Source of the DNA: Paracoccus litorisediminis
GTDB taxonomy: Bacteria; Pseudomonadota; Alphaproteobacteria; Rhodobacterales; Rhodobacteraceae
Assembly: GCF_009711205.1 (NCBI RefSeq)
Contig: NZ_WMIG01000001.1
Location: 806,001-870,000, forward strand
Direction of reading: 5' to 3'
DNA length: 64,000 bases
Shown here: one piece after another, positions 60,857 through 64,000 of the stretch
Layout: every line of letters starts with the position of its first letter
Numbering within the stretch: position 1 is the first letter of the stretch
Position numbers and translations under genes: made by a program
Notes under the pieces: model-generated
What the model saw: the letters and a program-made list of their open reading frames with translations, nothing else
The model's database searches: none
Told to the model about the DNA's origin: nothing

Positions 60857-63779
60857 TCGCGCGGCTCCCTTCCTTGTCGTAGAAGACCGGATCGACGATC
60901 CGCGCCTTGTAGGTTTCCGCGCCCGCGACCGGGAATTCCAGCACCTCGCCCATGCGGTCGGGACCGTGGCGGACCAGCCCCATGGCGATCGGCGTGCCCA
61001 GCGTCGGCGAGATGTAGGTCGAGGTCACCCGCCCTTGCAGATTGCGCTGGCCATTGGGGTTTACCCCTTCGTCCACGGCGTAAACCCCATCGGGCAGCAT
61101 CCGTCCGTCAAGGCTTTCAAGCCCGACCAGCTTCCAGCGCAGGGGATCGGTCATGTGGCTGCGTTCCTGCGCGCGCTTGCCGATATAATCGGACTTCTTC
61201 TTGCTGATCGCCCAGTTCAGGCCCAGATCCTGCGGGATCACCGTGCCGTCGGTTTCATCGCCGATCATGATGAAGCCCTTTTCGGCGCGCATGACATGCA
61301 TGGCCTCGGTCCCATAGGGCGTAACGCCCAGATCGGCCCCGGCGGCGTGCAGCTTCTCCCACAGCTCCAGCCCGCGCCCGGCGGGTACGGCGACTTCGAA
61401 CGACAACTCGCCCGAGAAGCTGATGCGATAGATACGGGCGGGAATCCCGGCGATCTGACCCTCAGCCCAGCCCATGAAGGGCAACGCCTCGGGCGAGAGG
61501 TCCATGCCGCCCAACCGCTCCAGCAGGTTGCGCGCCTGCGGGCCAACCACGGCGACCTGCGCCCATTGCTCGGTCACGTTGGCGGTATAGACCTTCCAGT
61601 CCCACCACTCGCATTGCAGCCAGTCTTCCATATGGGCGTGCATGCGGTCGGCGCCGCCGGTGGTGGTGTGAACCAGCCAGGTGTCCTCGGACAGGCGTGC
61701 GGCGACACCATCGTCGATGAGGAAGCCGTTTTCGTTGCAGATCAGCCCGTAGCGGCATTTGCCGACCGGCAGCGTCGACATCATCCCGGTATAGATCATG
61801 TCGAGGAAACGCCCGGCATCCGGCCCCTTGACGACGATCTTACCAAGGGTCGAGGCGTCCAGCGTCCCCACGCCCCCGCGTACGGCGCGGATTTCGCGCG
61901 CCACCGCAGCGGCATGGGTTTCGCCCGCCTGTGGATAGCAATAGGGGCGGCGCCAATGGCCGACCGGTTCCCAATGCGCGCCCTTGGCCTGATGCCAGCC
62001 ATGCATCGGGGTCTTGCGCAGCGGCTGGAACAGATCGCCGCGCGCCTCGGCCGCGATGGTGCCCAGAGTCAGCGGCGTATAGGGTGGGCGGAACGTGGTG
62101 GTGCCGGTCTGCGGGATCGGCTGCTTCAGCGCGGCGGACAGCACGGCAAGGCCGTTGATATTGCTGACCTTACCCTGATCGGTCGCCATGCCCAGAGTGG
62201 TGTAGCGCTTGGTATGTTCGACACTGGCATAGCCTTCCTGCGCCGCCAGCTCGACATCCGAGACCTTCACGTCATTCTGGAAATCCAGCCACATCTTGAA
62301 CTTCATCGCCTTGGTCGCATTGACCGGCATGACCCAGACCGGCAGCAAGGGCTGTTCGGGTTCGGCCCCGGTGGCCCCGGCGACCAGCAAATCGCCCGCC
62401 GCCGCCCCGACCGGGGTCGCCATCGCCGCACCATCGTCGCCGGTCGGCGGACGGCTGGTATCGGGCAGGAACATCGCCTGCGCATCGGACCAGTTCAGCT
62501 TGCCGCCGCAATGGCTCCACAGATGCACGACCGGGGACCAGCCGCCGGACATGGCGACGCAATCGGCCTCGATCGTTTCGGACACCTGACCCGCCCCGAC
62601 ATGCGAACAGACCTGCACCACCTGAACGCCCTGCCCGCCCTTGACCCCGGCAATGGCGCTGGCGGAAAGGATGCGGATGCCGCGCGCGCGGACAGCCTGA
62701 GGAAGCGCGCCCGAAGGGTTGGCGCGGGCGTCGATCACCGCAGGCACCTCAAGCCCGGCATCCAGCGCCGCCAGCGCCGTGCGATAGGCGTCGTCGTTAT
62801 TCGTCACCACGACAATGCGCCGCCCCGGCGCCACGGCATAATCCGCGATGAAATCCCGCACGGCCGAGGCCAGCATCACACCGGGCACATCATTGCCGGC
62901 AAAGCTCAGCGGACGTTCCAGCGCGCCCGAGGCAACCACCACATGCCCGGCCCGGATGCGCCACAACCGCTGGCGCGGCAGCCCGGCATTCGGATCGTGA
63001 TCGGCCAAGGCCTCGCGCGCGATCAGGTAGCCATGGTCGTAAAGCCCGGTCGCCATCGTATTGCGGCGCAGGGTGACATTCGGCATGGCGCGCAGATCGG
63101 CCAGAGCCGCGTCGATCCGCGACTGGCCATCGGCGTGATCGGTCGGCGTGCGTCCGCCCCAATGCGGGTTCTGTTCCAGAACAGTGACGGTCTTGCCCTG
63201 CCGCCCGGCATCGCGCGCCGCCAGAAGCCCGGCAATGCCGCCACCGACCACAACCAGATCGGCATGGGCATAGGCCTGTTCATAGCTGTCAGGATCGGCC
63301 TCGGTCGGGGCCTTGCCCAGACCGGCCGAGCGGCGGATCACCGGCTCGAACACATGTTTCCAGAACGGGCGGGGATGGATGAAGGTCTTGTAATAGAAGC
63401 CCGCCGGCAGGAATCGATACAGCCAGTTGTTCACCGCGCCCACATCGACATTCAGGCTGGGCCAGCAATTCTGGCTGGTCGTGACCATGCCCGCGACAAG
63501 CGCCGTGGTGGTGGCGCGCTGGTTCGGCTCAAACCTGCCGCCCTGCCCCAGTCCCAGGAGCGCGTTCGGTTCCTCGGCGCCTGAGGCCAGAGGTCCGCGC
63601 GGGCGATGATACTTGAAGCTGCGCCCCATCATCAGCTGACCGCTGGCCAGCAGGGCCGAGGCCAGCGTATCGCCCCGCAGCCCGCGCAGGTGGCGACCGT
63701 CGAAACGGAAGGGCAGCGGATAGGCGCGGTCGATCAGGCGGCCGCCGCGGGACAGGCGGAAGGGTCCGTTATCGCTCAT
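60849..63779 (-). CDS. soxA: Sarcosine oxidase alpha subunit
   Basis: The 976-residue alpha subunit. An N-terminal Fer2_3-like part (RGDTLASALLASGQLMMGRSFKYHRPRG) lacks a cluster here; it is followed by an NAD-binding Rossmann fold with DLVVVGGGIAGLLAARDAG (about residues 173-191), a second nucleotide fold, and a C-terminal GcvT domain (from about residue 600, with GVGTLDASTLGKIVVKGPDA and FTEISFSGELSFEV-like SFSGELSFEV) that binds tetrahydrofolate. It forms a complex with SoxB, SoxD and SoxG. It overlaps soxD by 4 nt and soxG by 8. Confidence 0.97.
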   Translation of the reverse strand: MSDNGPFRLSRGGRLIDRAYPLPFRFDGRHLRGLRGDTLASALLASGQLMMGRSFKYHRPRGPLASGAEEPNALLGLGQGGRFEPNQRATTTALVAGMVTTSQNCWPSLNVDVGAVNNWLYRFLPAGFYYKTFIHPRPFWKHVFEPVIRRSAGLGKAPTEADPDSYEQAYAHADLVVVGGGIAGLLAARDAGRQGKTVTVLEQNPHWGGRTPTDHADGQSRIDAALADLRAMPNVTLRRNTMATGLYDHGYLIAREALADHDPNAGLPRQRLWRIRAGHVVVASGALERPLSFAGNDVPGVMLASAVRDFIADYAVAPGRRIVVVTNNDDAYRTALAALDAGLEVPAVIDARANPSGALPQAVRARGIRILSASAIAGVKGGQGVQVVQVCSHVGAGQVSETIEADCVAMSGGWSPVVHLWSHCGGKLNWSDAQAMFLPDTSRPPTGDDGAAMATPVGAAAGDLLVAGATGAEPEQPLLPVWVMPVNATKAMKFKMWLDFQNDVKVSDVELAAQEGYASVEHTKRYTTLGMATDQGKVSNINGLAVLSAALKQPIPQTGTTTFRPPYTPLTLGTIAAEARGDLFQPLRKTPMHGWHQAKGAHWEPVGHWRRPYCYPQAGETHAAAVAREIRAVRGGVGTLDASTLGKIVVKGPDAGRFLDMIYTGMMSTLPVGKCRYGLICNENGFLIDDGVAARLSEDTWLVHTTTGGADRMHAHMEDWLQCEWWDWKVYTANVTEQWAQVAVVGPQARNLLERLGGMDLSPEALPFMGWAEGQIAGIPARIYRISFSGELSFEVAVPAGRGLELWEKLHAAGADLGVTPYGTEAMHVMRAEKGFIMIGDETDGTVIPQDLGLNWAISKKKSDYIGKRAQERSHMTDPLRWKLVGLESLDGRMLPDGVYAVDEGVNPNGQRNLQGRVTSTYISPTLGTPIAMGLVRHGPDRMGEVLEFPVAGAETYKARIVDPVFYDKEGSRANG

Positions 63780-64000
63780 TCGGTCAGGCTTTCGGCAGGC
63801 GAGGTTTCGGTCCAGTCAGGCGTCCAATCCGGGCGCTTGGCGCGGATGGCGGCAACGATCTCGGGGGTGGGATGCGGGTTCTGCGCCTTGTAGGTGCCGA
63901 ACACCTCAAGCGTGGCGGTGCAGCGCGCGGCCAGAAACCACTTGCCGCAGCCATAGGCGTGGCGCCAGCGCTCGAAATGCACGCCCTTGGGGTTCTTGCG
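63776..64000 (-). CDS. soxD: Sarcosine oxidase delta subunit (partial)
   Basis: The last 74 residues of the small delta subunit; the start is past the right edge. The text RKNPKGVHFERWRHAYGCGKW is the family signature, followed by FLAARCTATLEVFGTYKAQ. The delta subunit binds zinc through Cys and His in its missing N-terminal part and clamps the complex. Its stop overlaps the soxA start (ATGA), and soxB is expected just beyond the window. Confidence 0.95.
   Translation of the reverse strand, partial: RKNPKGVHFERWRHAYGCGKWFLAARCTATLEVFGTYKAQNPHPTPEIVAAIRAKRPDWTPDWTETSPAESLTE

Noticed and set aside
60561..63584. An open frame of 1007 codons opposite soxA
   Set aside because: It mirrors the codon structure of soxA, has a low-complexity His/Arg/Gly-rich product with no motif, and no ribosome site; a high-GC antisense artefact.

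Overview
The window is a chromosomal stretch of a high-GC alphaproteobacterium of the Rhodobacteraceae, most like Paracoccus. This rests on the mdh-sucCD-sucAB-lpd block with a two-lipoyl SucB, a DUF6446 gene lodged between glyQ and glyS, a sarcosine oxidase cluster, a DksA with one cysteine, and a small dispersed repeat with a GGGTATTTGG-type tail of the kind common in Rhodobacterales. The genus is an inference from gene content, not a database result. No phage, transposase, CRISPR array or plasmid function was found; nearly all of it looks like core genome.

Layout. 1-971: the start of a CoA-ester lyase gene and a TauE/SafE exporter. 1190-12577: TCA-cycle block mdh, sucC, sucD, a GT2 glycosyltransferase, sucA, sucB, two small genes and lpd, making malate dehydrogenase, succinyl-CoA synthetase and all three subunits of 2-oxoglutarate dehydrogenase. 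12732-20047: a lipoprotein lytic transglycosylase, a GNAT/MoxR pair, dksA, an FAD monooxygenase, a folB-folP-glmM operon and a SleB-type hydrolase. 20265-26453: ppdK-like gene, then glyQ-DUF6446-glyS on the minus strand. 26540-29647: a SPOR-like peptidoglycan-binding protein, trkH and a tRNA-Gly. 29949-34745: a cobalamin riboswitch driving btuB-btuF-btuC-btuD.

34862-40347: a 27-codon ORF, an XpaC-like protein, truA, a polyprenyl-phosphate sugar transferase, a universal stress protein joined to a CPBP protease-like gene, and nfuA-tsaB-rimI. 40441-45942: a BMP-type nucleoside ABC importer (binding protein, double ATPase, two permeases) ending in purine nucleoside phosphorylase, so uptake and cleavage of nucleosides are in one operon. 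45919-51418: tRNA 2-selenouridine synthase, an L,D-transpeptidase, a Cys-rich leader-like ORF followed by copper ATPase copA, an SGNH esterase and rpmB. 51789-58905: a SoxS-like thioredoxin, serS, a membrane protein, the conserved yfgM-bamB-der operon and rarD. 59095-64000: sodB, a small secreted protein and the soxD-soxA-soxG end of a heterotetrameric sarcosine oxidase operon that continues beyond the window.

The points most worth a second look are: the Cys-rich ORF with its own promoter and strong ribosome binding site directly before copA, a candidate copper-sensing leader; an apparent internal ribosome binding site at the exact junction of the two lipoyl domains in sucB; two tandem TG(T/C)GATCACA palindromes before sucC; the composite hairpin plus A-rich-tail repeat, one copy of which seems to supply the sodB terminator; and the C-terminal extension of FolB. 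The large open frames opposite sucA, soxA, bamB and similar genes are high-GC artefacts and are left out.
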